5,856 bases of DNA from CAZNQW01 sp964575225 (GTDB lineage: Bacteria > Chloroflexota > Anaerolineae > JAAYZQ01), in assembly GCA_964575225.1 (NCBI GenBank), contig CAZNQW010000241.1, forward strand, positions 1 through 5,856, given 5' to 3'. This document shows positions 1-4,763 of the stretch, piece after piece. A program made the translations under genes and the position numbers. Each line of letters starts with the position of its first letter. Within the stretch, counting starts at the first letter, position 1. The notes beneath the pieces were generated by a model. That model was not told the DNA's origin, made no database searches, and saw only the letters and a program-made list of their open reading frames with translations.

Positions 1-27
1 GCGTCAGGCGATTTGCGCACAGGAAGC

Positions 28-60
28 AGACCAGACAGGTCTTTGAGACCTGTCTGGTCT
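28..60. repeat. Perfect 15-bp inverted repeat (hairpin)
   Basis: The arms 28-42 (AGACCAGACAGGTCT) and 46-60 are perfect reverse complements around the 3-base centre TTG, so the transcript of either strand would fold into a very stable hairpin. It lies about 36 bases beyond the stop codon of the minus-strand barrel gene at 97-357, so it could serve as its transcript end. Neither side has a T-run, so it is not a textbook intrinsic terminator. The TTTGA centre also occurs in the hairpin at 4265-4293, which suggests a dispersed repeat. That it is a genome-wide family is inference. The rest of 1-96 shows no gene I can support. Confidence 0.85.
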
Positions 61-96
61 CTCGAACGCGAAATCTGCTACAAGGGGATGAGAGCC

Positions 97-357
97 TTAC
101 CCATCCTCCAACAGAAACAGGGTGTCCCCTTTTCGTACGCGGTCGGCCACCCGGATACCCACCTGCTGACCAGCGTGGGCCTGGGTGATGAACTGATGGT
201 TGTGCTGCATTGAGGTGACCCGTTGTTGCAGGTCGGTGGTGGCTCCAAAAAAGTGAACCCACGAGTCGAGGGACAGGGTGTCGGTCAGTTCCACGCCGGC
301 TACACCCAGATTGGTCCAATAGTGAATGACGGTGCCAATGGCTCGCGGCTGTGACAT
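97..357 (-). CDS. Stand-alone EF-Tu domain-2-like beta-barrel protein (translation elongation factor-like)
   Basis: The product is 86 residues long, starting MSQPRAIGTVIHYW and ending DTLFLLEDG. It resembles the second (beta-barrel) domain of EF-Tu-type translation factors, which also occurs as the C-terminal domain of some U32 peptidases/tRNA hydroxylation proteins. The typical pattern is visible: a G-x-V-x-H-Y start, VAGVELTDTLSLDSWVHFFG, the TTDLQQRVTSMQ segment, and a final VRKGDTLFLL strand. There is no GTPase domain, so it cannot be a translation factor itself. A small RNA- or protein-binding role is possible, but the function is unknown. I chose the ATG at 355-357 because AAAGGAGG (370-363) sits 5 bases upstream. 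The longer frame to 435 would overlap the promoter and adds a basic, low-complexity head. It appears to be a single-gene unit, with a hairpin (28-60) after its stop. Confidence 0.8.
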   Translation of the reverse strand: MSQPRAIGTVIHYWTNLGVAGVELTDTLSLDSWVHFFGATTDLQQRVTSMQHNHQFITQAHAGQQVGIRVADRVRKGDTLFLLEDG

Positions 358-362
358 CTGCG

Positions 363-370
363 CCTCCTTT
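363..370 (-). promoter_or_regulatory. Ribosome binding site deciding the start of the barrel gene
   Basis: On the minus strand AAAGGAGG lies 5 bases before the ATG at 357-355. It is close to a full anti-Shine-Dalgarno match, which fixes this start in preference to the in-frame ATG at 435. Confidence 0.8.
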
Positions 371-423
371 CGCTGCCTGACGGGCAGACTCGAGCGCCGC
401 CGATGGCCTTGTGGGTTACGACC

Positions 424-452
424 ATTATACGCCAAACCGGCTCCCGGCGCAA
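424..452 (-). promoter_or_regulatory. Sigma-70-type promoter for the barrel gene
   Basis: The minus strand carries TTGCGC (452-447), a 17-base spacer and TATAAT (429-424). Transcription would begin near 417 and give a leader of about 60 bases ahead of the start at 357. The -10 is consensus and the -35 matches TTGACA at four of six positions. The same -35 hexamer with the same spacer recurs at the cytochrome operon promoter (3036-3031), which supports both calls. Confidence 0.65.
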
Positions 453-488
453 GGGGGATTTTTCAAAAGTCGGGGGTGCGTGCATTCA

Positions 489-521
489 CGCTCGCTGCTC
501 CCGGGGATGGGGCAGCGAGCG
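489..521. repeat. 10-bp inverted repeat in non-coding DNA
   Basis: CGCTCGCTGC (489-498) pairs perfectly with 512-521 across a 13-base loop; after one mismatch two more pairs are possible. It lies in the roughly 220-base gene-free stretch 436-656, upstream of the barrel gene promoter. No T-run follows on either strand. It may be a terminator-like remnant, a protein site or a dispersed element. I cannot choose among these. Confidence 0.6.
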
Positions 522-606
522 CAGAGTTTCAAGAATCAGGAATGAGGCACTCGTAAGATTTGGAGAGTTCCCTGCGCCTCTCGGGTGGTGAGCGGCGATT
601 CCTCTT

Positions 607-648
607 TACGGGCGGGCGTGGTTCGCTGACGACGCACCCCCGCCCGTA
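607..648. repeat. Inverted repeat after the 8-TM gene, TACGGGCGGG family
   Basis: Arms 607-620 and 635-648 pair over 14 positions with one mismatch, around a 14-base loop. The element begins 9 bases beyond the TAG stop (659-657) of the 8-TM protein gene on the minus strand, so it is placed as the 3' end of the cytochrome operon transcript, although no U-tract follows. It shares TACGGGCGGG and the 12-mer CCCGCCCGTACG with the hairpin at 4265-4293, so the two are related copies of one repeat. Confidence 0.75.
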
Positions 649-656
649 CGATACCA

Positions 657-1562
657 CTATTGTTCCTCAGGATCCAAGAGCACGGCCAACCCAATCGCCC
701 CTACGTCGGCGAAAAGCATTGGCGCGACGGGCGGGGCGCCGCGGATGAGGCGTTCGCTGGCAAGGACCGTGCCGCGCACAAGGTCGCTTTCCAGGTGCAG
801 GACCGAGCCAACCAGGCCGGTGACCACCAGTAGGACCATAGCCAGGGCATAGGTCGTCAAGTCGGCCTGCGATGGGCGCTCGATCAGTCCCAGTGCCAGG
901 GCCACGCCGGTGCCAAAGGCGCCGGTGACGACCGGCACCCAGAGCCAGGGATTGCTGAAATCAGTGCGGGTGTGGTCCAGCGTGCCGCTGATCGTCGTCG
1001 CCAACACGCCCACGCACACGAGAAAAAAGTAGGCCCGCGTCTTGCTGTAGGGCAGCGTCAGGCGGCGGCCGCCGGGCAGCAGCAGGGTGCCGCTGTCGGA
1101 CGGATCCTCGCGCCACAAGGCGCTGATGCCGATGACGCCGACCAACGACATAAAGAGCGGGCCCAGGACAGGAGGCGCCCAGACCACGAGGGGCAGCGAC
1201 ACCTGCTGCCCCGATGGAGCGGTGGGCAGCAGGGCACGCATCCAATGAAAGTAGGCACCCAGCAGGCCGACGACGATGAATGCCAGCAGAACCACGATAC
1301 CGACGATCGCCGCCCGGTCGCGGTGTCGCAGGGCAATCCATCCTGCCACGAGCAGGGTGATGCCAGCCACGGGCCCAAAGACGATGGGGATCCACTCGTT
1401 GGGCCGGACCGTGCCGCTGATGCTGTGCGCCAGGAAATACTCCATGCCCATAAAGAGCCCGTTCACAGCAGCCAGGAGCAGCATCGCCTGGTCCCGTGAG
1501 AACGGCAGGCGCCCACCATAGAGGCGCCGCAGGGGCGGAAAAATGGTCGCAAGGGGATACAT
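657..1562 (-). CDS. 8-TM integral membrane protein, duplicated 4-TM unit, partner of octaheme cytochrome
   Basis: The product has 301 residues and eight hydrophobic segments, at roughly 27-48, 57-78, 84-106, 126-149, 176-193, 206-227, 237-256 and 282-296. I do not recognise a named family. The two halves are visibly homologous: H46 and W57-I-P-I match H197 and W208-V-P-V with identical spacing; GLLGAYFH (99-106) matches GLVGSVLH (249-256); APPVLGPLF (129-137) matches APPVAPMLF (276-284); VGVIGISAL (141-149) matches VGAIGLAVL (287-295). Each half therefore has a histidine about 60 residues before a second one, near membrane edges, a geometry that could bind heme b or form a quinone site (inference). 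Its ATG begins one base after the stop of the octaheme cytochrome gene, implying translational coupling and a shared complex. It could be a quinol-oxidising or quinone-reducing anchor, like NrfD/PsrC or cytochrome b proteins in role, but I see no clear sequence match to those. The gene ends next to the 607-648 inverted repeat. Confidence 0.85.
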   Translation of the reverse strand: MYPLATIFPPLRRLYGGRLPFSRDQAMLLLAAVNGLFMGMEYFLAHSISGTVRPNEWIPIVFGPVAGITLLVAGWIALRHRDRAAIVGIVVLLAFIVVGLLGAYFHWMRALLPTAPSGQQVSLPLVVWAPPVLGPLFMSLVGVIGISALWREDPSDSGTLLLPGGRRLTLPYSKTRAYFFLVCVGVLATTISGTLDHTRTDFSNPWLWVPVVTGAFGTGVALALGLIERPSQADLTTYALAMVLLVVTGLVGSVLHLESDLVRGTVLASERLIRGAPPVAPMLFADVGAIGLAVLLDPEEQ

Positions 1563-1563
1563 A

Positions 1564-2862
1564 TTACTGCCCTGACCCTTCCATCTCTTCAGCGGCCAAC
1601 TCCTCCAGCTCGACCAGATCGCTCAACATCTCGTAGGCCCCGTGCCACTGGGTATAGTCCGGCCCTTGCATCCACGCGCCGAACTTGGCGGTGCGCCCCC
1701 AATGGTGCCACAGCTCGAAATAGGTGAAATCGACCGGCTGATCGAACGGCGCGTCGGTCAACAGACCCTGCTCGTCAAGTTGCCCGAGGATGTCGTTGCC
1801 CTGCTCTACCCAGATGTTGATGGCCTCGACCAGGGCGTCGGCGTCGGTGTACAGCGCGGCAATAAACTGATCGTTGTGGCAGTCGCGGCACACGTTCTGC
1901 ATGCGCTCCCGGTTGTCCTCCCAGGAGGGCCGCAGCTTGCTGACGGGCGAAAAGAGGTACCAACTCAGCCGCTCACCCACGTCGTGGGTGGTAGCGGTGC
2001 CGCCGAATCCGCTGATGTGGCAGATGGCACAGGTGGCAGCGGGCATTTCCTGGGATGTGAGTGTGCCGGCCTCTGCATGCCAGTTCCAGCGGTCGCCCCC
2101 GGTGGCATAGGCGATGCCGTGGGGCGATTCCTGATAGATCTCCCATTGGGGATGGTCGGGGCCGATATGGCAAGCGTTGCACGTCTCGGGCTTGCGCACC
2201 TGCTCCAGGCTGAACTCGTGGCGCAGGTGGCACTTTTGGCATTGGCCCACCGAGCCATCGGCCCTTGGCTTGCCGACGTTGTGGCACGCCTCACAGGCAA
2301 AACGGGTGACGGCTGGGCCCTCGAGATGGTACAGCGCGTTGCGCGCCTGGTCCGGCCCCTCGGCGGCCTCGGGTATCGACTCGTACAGGGTCTTGAGCGA
2401 GCCGCTCAGCGCCTCCACGCCCACCATGGCAACGTAGGAGGGCAAGCCGTGGCGGCTCTGGTTGAACTGGGCCACCTCCTGACCATGGCACTCCTCACAC
2501 TTGGCAGGGGTGGGGCTGGCCAAGACGTACGTGCCCTCGTGCTCCACGGCACCGGCATAGTCAGCAGGGACGACGTGGCAGTCGTTGCAGGTGACATCAG
2601 CGGCGGCCATGGCGCTGTGGCTGTACTGGTCCACGATGCCGGGCGAGGTGTCGCGGTGGCAGACCACACACTCGTCTTTGCTGTTGGCCAGCGCGTCGAT
2701 ACGCTCGCCCCCCGCAACAAGCATACCCGTCTGTGACTGCACGATGGCAGCGACCATTAGGGCGAGCCCAACGACGATGGCTACAGCAACCAGGCCAGCG
2801 ACCAAGACCCGGGCGGCTAGCAGCCAACCCCGAGGGGCGTCCGATTTCTGAGGATCGGTCAT
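1564..2862 (-). CDS. Membrane-anchored octaheme cytochrome c, hydroxylamine oxidoreductase (HAO) family
   Basis: The product has 432 residues with exactly eight CXXCH heme c motifs, at 65-69, 92-96, 122-126, 190-194, 208-212, 228-232, 278-282 and 325-329. An uncleaved-looking hydrophobic helix (about 14-41) should anchor it, with the heme domain outside the cytoplasm. HAO-family hallmarks in order are: CVVCHRDTSPGIVDQY; CEECHGQEVAQFNQSRHG; CEACH followed by GSVGQCQKCHLRHEFS; CNACHIGPDHPQWEIY with the D236-H237 pair; THDVGERLSWYLFSP; and near the C-terminus HHWGRTAKFGAWMQGPDYTQWHG. The many extra histidines (82, 138, 179, 215, 248, 262, 293, 386, 387, 407) can supply distal ligands. Family members oxidise hydroxylamine or hydrazine, or reduce nitrite/hydroxylamine. 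The direction depends partly on a tyrosine crosslinked to heme 4, which I cannot assign by eye. It is shorter than nitrifier HAO (about 550 residues). The ATG at 2862 has AAAGGAG (2875-2869) 6 bases upstream. It heads an operon with the 8-TM gene. Confidence 0.93.
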   Translation of the reverse strand: MTDPQKSDAPRGWLLAARVLVAGLVAVAIVVGLALMVAAIVQSQTGMLVAGGERIDALANSKDECVVCHRDTSPGIVDQYSHSAMAAADVTCNDCHVVPADYAGAVEHEGTYVLASPTPAKCEECHGQEVAQFNQSRHGLPSYVAMVGVEALSGSLKTLYESIPEAAEGPDQARNALYHLEGPAVTRFACEACHNVGKPRADGSVGQCQKCHLRHEFSLEQVRKPETCNACHIGPDHPQWEIYQESPHGIAYATGGDRWNWHAEAGTLTSQEMPAATCAICHISGFGGTATTHDVGERLSWYLFSPVSKLRPSWEDNRERMQNVCRDCHNDQFIAALYTDADALVEAINIWVEQGNDILGQLDEQGLLTDAPFDQPVDFTYFELWHHWGRTAKFGAWMQGPDYTQWHGAYEMLSDLVELEELAAEEMEGSGQ

Positions 2863-2929
2863 GGTGTGCTCCTTTCACCTTTGAAGAGCTGTGAGTATTG
2901 GGGCCGGTATCCGGCGTTTTTGCCCATTT

Positions 2930-2998
2930 CTCTGGCAGGCGATAAACAACGGGCTCGAAGAGGGTGTCCCCGTTGTTTATGGGATATCCGCGCCAGAG
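2930..2998. repeat. Nested inverted repeat in the cytochrome operon leader
   Basis: ATAAACAACGGG (2942-2953) pairs perfectly with 2969-2980 over 12 bp around a 15-base loop. Outside it, CTCTGGC (2930-2936) pairs with GCCAGAG (2992-2998), separated from the inner stem by unequal gaps of 5 and 11 bases. The element would be transcribed within the first 75 bases of the cytochrome mRNA. No U-tract follows on the minus strand, so it is more likely an operator or an RNA stability/regulatory hairpin than an attenuator. The function is unproven. Confidence 0.7.
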
Positions 2999-3019
2999 TA
3001 TACACCTTTTATACCAGAG
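2993..3019. promoter_or_regulatory. Candidate operator: two CCAGAG direct repeats around the -10
   Basis: CCAGAG occurs at 2993-2998 and 3014-3019, 21 bases apart (two helical turns), with an inverted copy CTCTGG at 2930-2935. One copy lies in the promoter spacer next to the -10, the other at the expected transcript start. A regulator bound here would occlude the promoter. The regulator is unknown and the repeat is short, so this is tentative. Confidence 0.4.
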
Positions 3020-3036
3020 AATGGCCAATCGCGCAA
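3008..3036 (-). promoter_or_regulatory. Extended -10 sigma-70 promoter of the cytochrome operon
   Basis: On the minus strand TTGCGC (3036-3031) is followed by a 17-base spacer and TATAAA (3013-3008), with the extended -10 TGG directly before it. Transcription should start near 3001. A second possible -10, TATACT (3002-2997), lies just downstream but has no good -35. The spacing and the -35 hexamer match those at 424-452. Confidence 0.65.
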
Positions 3037-3121
3037 ATCAGGGATTGAAAGGCTTGGGCATGCCAAACGTACAGGCGCGTCGATGAGCACGTGGGGATCG
3101 CCGTCCGGTCTCCCCGTCGAT

Positions 3122-3150
3122 TTCGCCGGGGGTGCAAGCGGTGGTATACT
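3122..3150 (+). promoter_or_regulatory. Probable extended -10 promoter of the MoxR gene
   Basis: TATACT (3145-3150) is preceded by TGG (3142-3144), forming an extended -10. The hexamer 17 bases upstream, TTCGCC (3122-3127), is a poor -35. Start near 3157 gives a leader of about 57 bases before the ATG at 3214. The promoter lies inside a frame that extends the MoxR protein upstream, which is an argument for the internal start. Confidence 0.5.
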
Positions 3151-3200
3151 GGGACGAACGCCGCTCGGGAAACCGGCGGGATCTTGCAGCCGATCAAGGG

Positions 3201-3208
3201 GAAAGGAA
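3201..3208 (+). promoter_or_regulatory. Ribosome binding site deciding the MoxR start
   Basis: GAAAGGAA ends 5 bases before the ATG at 3214-3216. Together with the family's usual N-terminus, it favours this start over the in-frame ATG at 3091, which would add 41 arginine-rich residues and swallow the promoter. Confidence 0.7.
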
Positions 3209-3213
3209 CCCTC

Positions 3214-4152
3214 ATGGATATCCAGGCAATCGCCCAACAGATTACCCAAAACGTGGCCCAGGTCATCGTCGGCAAGGAGCAAGCCATCGAGCTGTGCATG
3301 GTGGCCCTCTTGTGCGAGGGGCACGTCCTGCTGGAGGATGTGCCGGGCATCGGCAAGACGACGCTGGCCAAGTCCATCGCCCGCAGCCTGGGTTGCACCT
3401 TCAAGCGCATCCAGTTCACGCCCGACCTGCTGCCCGGCGACGTGACCGGCATCTATTACTTTAACCAGAGATCCCAAGAGTTCGAGTTCCGAGCCGGCCC
3501 CATCCTGTCGCAGATCGTACTGGCCGACGAGATCAACCGGGCCACGCCCCGCACTCAGAGCGCCCTATTGGAAGCCATGCAAGAGCGCCAGGTGACGGTC
3601 GACGTGGAAACCCTCCCCCTGCCCCGGCCCTTTATGGTCCTTGCCACTCAGAACCCCATCGAGCTGGAGGGCACCTTCCCTTTACCCGAGGCACAGGTGG
3701 ATCGCTTCCTGCTCAAGATCGCCCTGGGCTACCCCACCGAGGCCGATGAGAATACGCTCCTAATCCGCTACGAGCGGTCGGATCCCCTGGAGACGTTGGA
3801 GCCGGTCATCGAGCCCGATGTGCTGCTGGCTATGCAGGAGGAGGTCAAGACGGTGCTCGTCGAGGAATCGGTGCGCGAGTATCTGGTCCGCGTGGTGAGG
3901 GCCACCCGCGAGCACGACGCCGTGGAATTGGGCGTCAGTCCCCGCGGCACGCTGGCCCTGTACCGCACGTCCCAGGCCCTGGCAGCCCTCCGCGGGCGCC
4001 GCTTTGTCATTCCCGACGACGTCAAGCACCTGGCCCCGGCAGTGCTGACCCACCGGATCATGATCAGCCCCCAAACCCGGCTGCGGGGACGCAGTCCCGA
4101 AGAGGTGGTCGTGGAGATTGTCAACACGGTACCGGTTCCGGTCGAGGAGTAA
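3214..4152 (+). CDS. MoxR-family AAA+ ATPase
   Basis: The product has 312 residues, the usual MoxR length. It starts MDIQAIAQQITQNVAQVIVG, followed by the GKEQAIELCMVALL helix seen in the family. Walker A is DVPGIGKT (42-49), the MoxR-typical pre-sensor stretch FTPDLLPGDVTG is at 68-79, Walker B is IVLADE (101-106), the INRATPRTQSALLEAMQERQVT segment follows, sensor 1 is ATQNPIE (N147), and EAQVDRF carries the arginine finger (R164). The C-terminal lid contains SPRGTLALYRTSQALAALRGRRFVIPDDV. All ATPase residues are present, so it should be active. MoxR proteins are cytoplasmic chaperones that help mature or activate protein complexes, usually with VWA-domain partners. Here no DUF58 or VWA gene follows: the next 233 bases are hairpins and then a convergent gene. 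It therefore appears monocistronic, divergent from the cytochrome operon; a role in assembling that complex is speculation. Confidence 0.93.
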   Translation: MDIQAIAQQITQNVAQVIVGKEQAIELCMVALLCEGHVLLEDVPGIGKTTLAKSIARSLGCTFKRIQFTPDLLPGDVTGIYYFNQRSQEFEFRAGPILSQIVLADEINRATPRTQSALLEAMQERQVTVDVETLPLPRPFMVLATQNPIELEGTFPLPEAQVDRFLLKIALGYPTEADENTLLIRYERSDPLETLEPVIEPDVLLAMQEEVKTVLVEESVREYLVRVVRATREHDAVELGVSPRGTLALYRTSQALAALRGRRFVIPDDVKHLAPAVLTHRIMISPQTRLRGRSPEEVVVEIVNTVPVPVEE

Positions 4153-4264
4153 TCCCGCCTGCTGGAGCAAGGGCTGTTGCCGGGTCGCCCATTCAATCTG
4201 ATTTGATGCTCGCCGCTGCATTGAGAATTGATGAATCGTAGGGGCGTGGCAGGTGTGGCACGTT

Positions 4265-4293
4265 GTACGGGCGGGTTTGAAACCCGCCCGTAC
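4265..4293. repeat. Perfect 14-bp inverted repeat, TACGGGCGGG family
   Basis: GTACGGGCGGGTTT (4265-4278) pairs perfectly with 4280-4293 around a single G, which in RNA would form a stem of about 11-12 bp with a small TTTGAAA-derived loop. It stands between two convergent genes, where a bidirectional transcript end would be useful, but no T-run flanks it. It shares a 12-mer with the repeat at 607-648 and its TTTGA centre with that at 28-60. Confidence 0.85.
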
Positions 4294-4311
4294 GGTTGGG
4301 TGAAAATCATG

Positions 4312-4329
4312 CAGGATCGCCAGATCCTG
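4312..4329. repeat. 7-bp inverted repeat
   Basis: CAGGATC (4312-4318) and GATCCTG (4323-4329) pair around GCCA. It is the second of three hairpins in the convergent gap. Alone it would be weak evidence, but its close packing with the neighbours makes it worth recording. Confidence 0.55.
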
Positions 4330-4333
4330 TGCA

Positions 4334-4363
4334 ACTGGCGGCGGGTAAGATTCTCCCGCCAGT
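4334..4363. repeat. GGCGGG hairpin with bulge in the convergent gap
   Basis: GGCGGG (4340-4345) pairs with CCCGCC (4355-4360) around a 9-base loop; after a 3-base bulge, ACT (4334-4336) pairs with AGT (4361-4363). It lies 22 bases beyond the stop of the minus-strand kinase-like gene, so it could mark the end of that transcript. Position 4153-4385 otherwise holds no gene. Confidence 0.6.
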
Positions 4364-4385
4364 ACATTGGGAATTGCGGACCGGC

Positions 4386-4733
4386 TTATTCCCACGCCTG
4401 CAAAAAGAGCAGGGTTTTCTCCAACACATGGTCTTGGGTCAATCCATCGGTAGGCAAATAGAAATCGCAGTGCTCGCGCGCGTGGCTCAGTCGCTCGTGT
4501 TGCAGGTCCAGGTAGGCCTGGTCCCACCCGCTGCCCGTCCGACCCCGCTGCCGTGACGTCTCCAGGGTGACATCCAGGTAGATCAGCACATCGGGAGGGT
4601 TGAGGCGCTGCCACATGTCCGGCACATAGGAATGATCCTGGGCCGATGAGCTGGCATCGTATCCCCGTTCCCGGAGCCCTCGGGCCAGGACGCTTTTCCC
4701 CGACGCGCAAGGCCCCACGACTTTGACGCGCAT
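4386..4733 (-). CDS. Compact P-loop kinase-like protein
   Basis: The product has only 115 residues. It opens with a beta strand and P-loop, MRVKVVGPCASGKS (motif GPCASGKS at 7-14), has D33-H34 and a DVLIYLDV strand (48-55), and then an E-x2-S-R-Q-R-G-R segment (58-65), the kind of arginine-rich lid seen in nucleoside/nucleotide kinases. It is much shorter than a normal thymidylate or adenylate kinase (about 200 residues), so it may be a minimal NTPase or a regulatory relative. I cannot name its substrate. The ATG at 4733 is preceded by GAGGGA as ribosome binding site. It follows the phosphatase gene by 30 bases on the same strand, so they form a likely two-gene operon that ends at the hairpins of 4265-4363. 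Confidence 0.8.
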   Translation of the reverse strand: MRVKVVGPCASGKSVLARGLRERGYDASSSAQDHSYVPDMWQRLNPPDVLIYLDVTLETSRQRGRTGSGWDQAYLDLQHERLSHAREHCDFYLPTDGLTQDHVLEKTLLFLQAWE

Positions 4734-4763
4734 CGCTTCCCTCGCGGAATGGCTCAGCCCATG

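Larger units (their letters stand above)
2863..3213. other. Divergent regulatory region between cytochrome operon and MoxR gene
   Basis: This 351-base stretch has no supportable gene; the frames crossing it have poor composition and no ribosome binding site. It contains the minus-strand promoter of the cytochrome operon with a leader of about 140 bases, an inverted repeat in that leader, repeated CCAGAG elements, and the weaker plus-strand promoter of the MoxR gene. The two start points would be roughly 155 bases apart, leaving room for shared regulator sites. Confidence 0.75.

Noticed and set aside
28..60. CRISPR repeat candidate
   Set aside because: There is only one copy, with no spacer-repeat periodicity anywhere in the window and no cas gene.
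607..648. Classical rho-independent terminator
   Set aside because: The stem is strong and well placed, but no U-run follows on either strand, so I list it as a repeat with only possible terminator function.
972..1499. 175-residue plus-strand frame antisense to the 8-TM gene
   Set aside because: Its composition is rich in Q, H, R and D without domain pattern, whereas the minus strand encodes clear duplicated TM segments.
1642..2736. 364-residue plus-strand reading frame antisense to the octaheme gene
   Set aside because: It is the shadow of a GC-rich gene whose eight CXXCH motifs are unmistakable; it has no recognisable domain and no ribosome site.
119..2971. AGGGTGTCCCC shared between about 119-129 and 2961-2971
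   Set aside because: An 11-base match, one copy inside a coding region, with no extended similarity; probably chance.
3091..3213. N-terminal extension of the MoxR protein from the ATG at 3091
   Set aside because: It lacks a ribosome site, is arginine-rich and spans the predicted promoter; the ATG at 3214 has a good site and matches family length.
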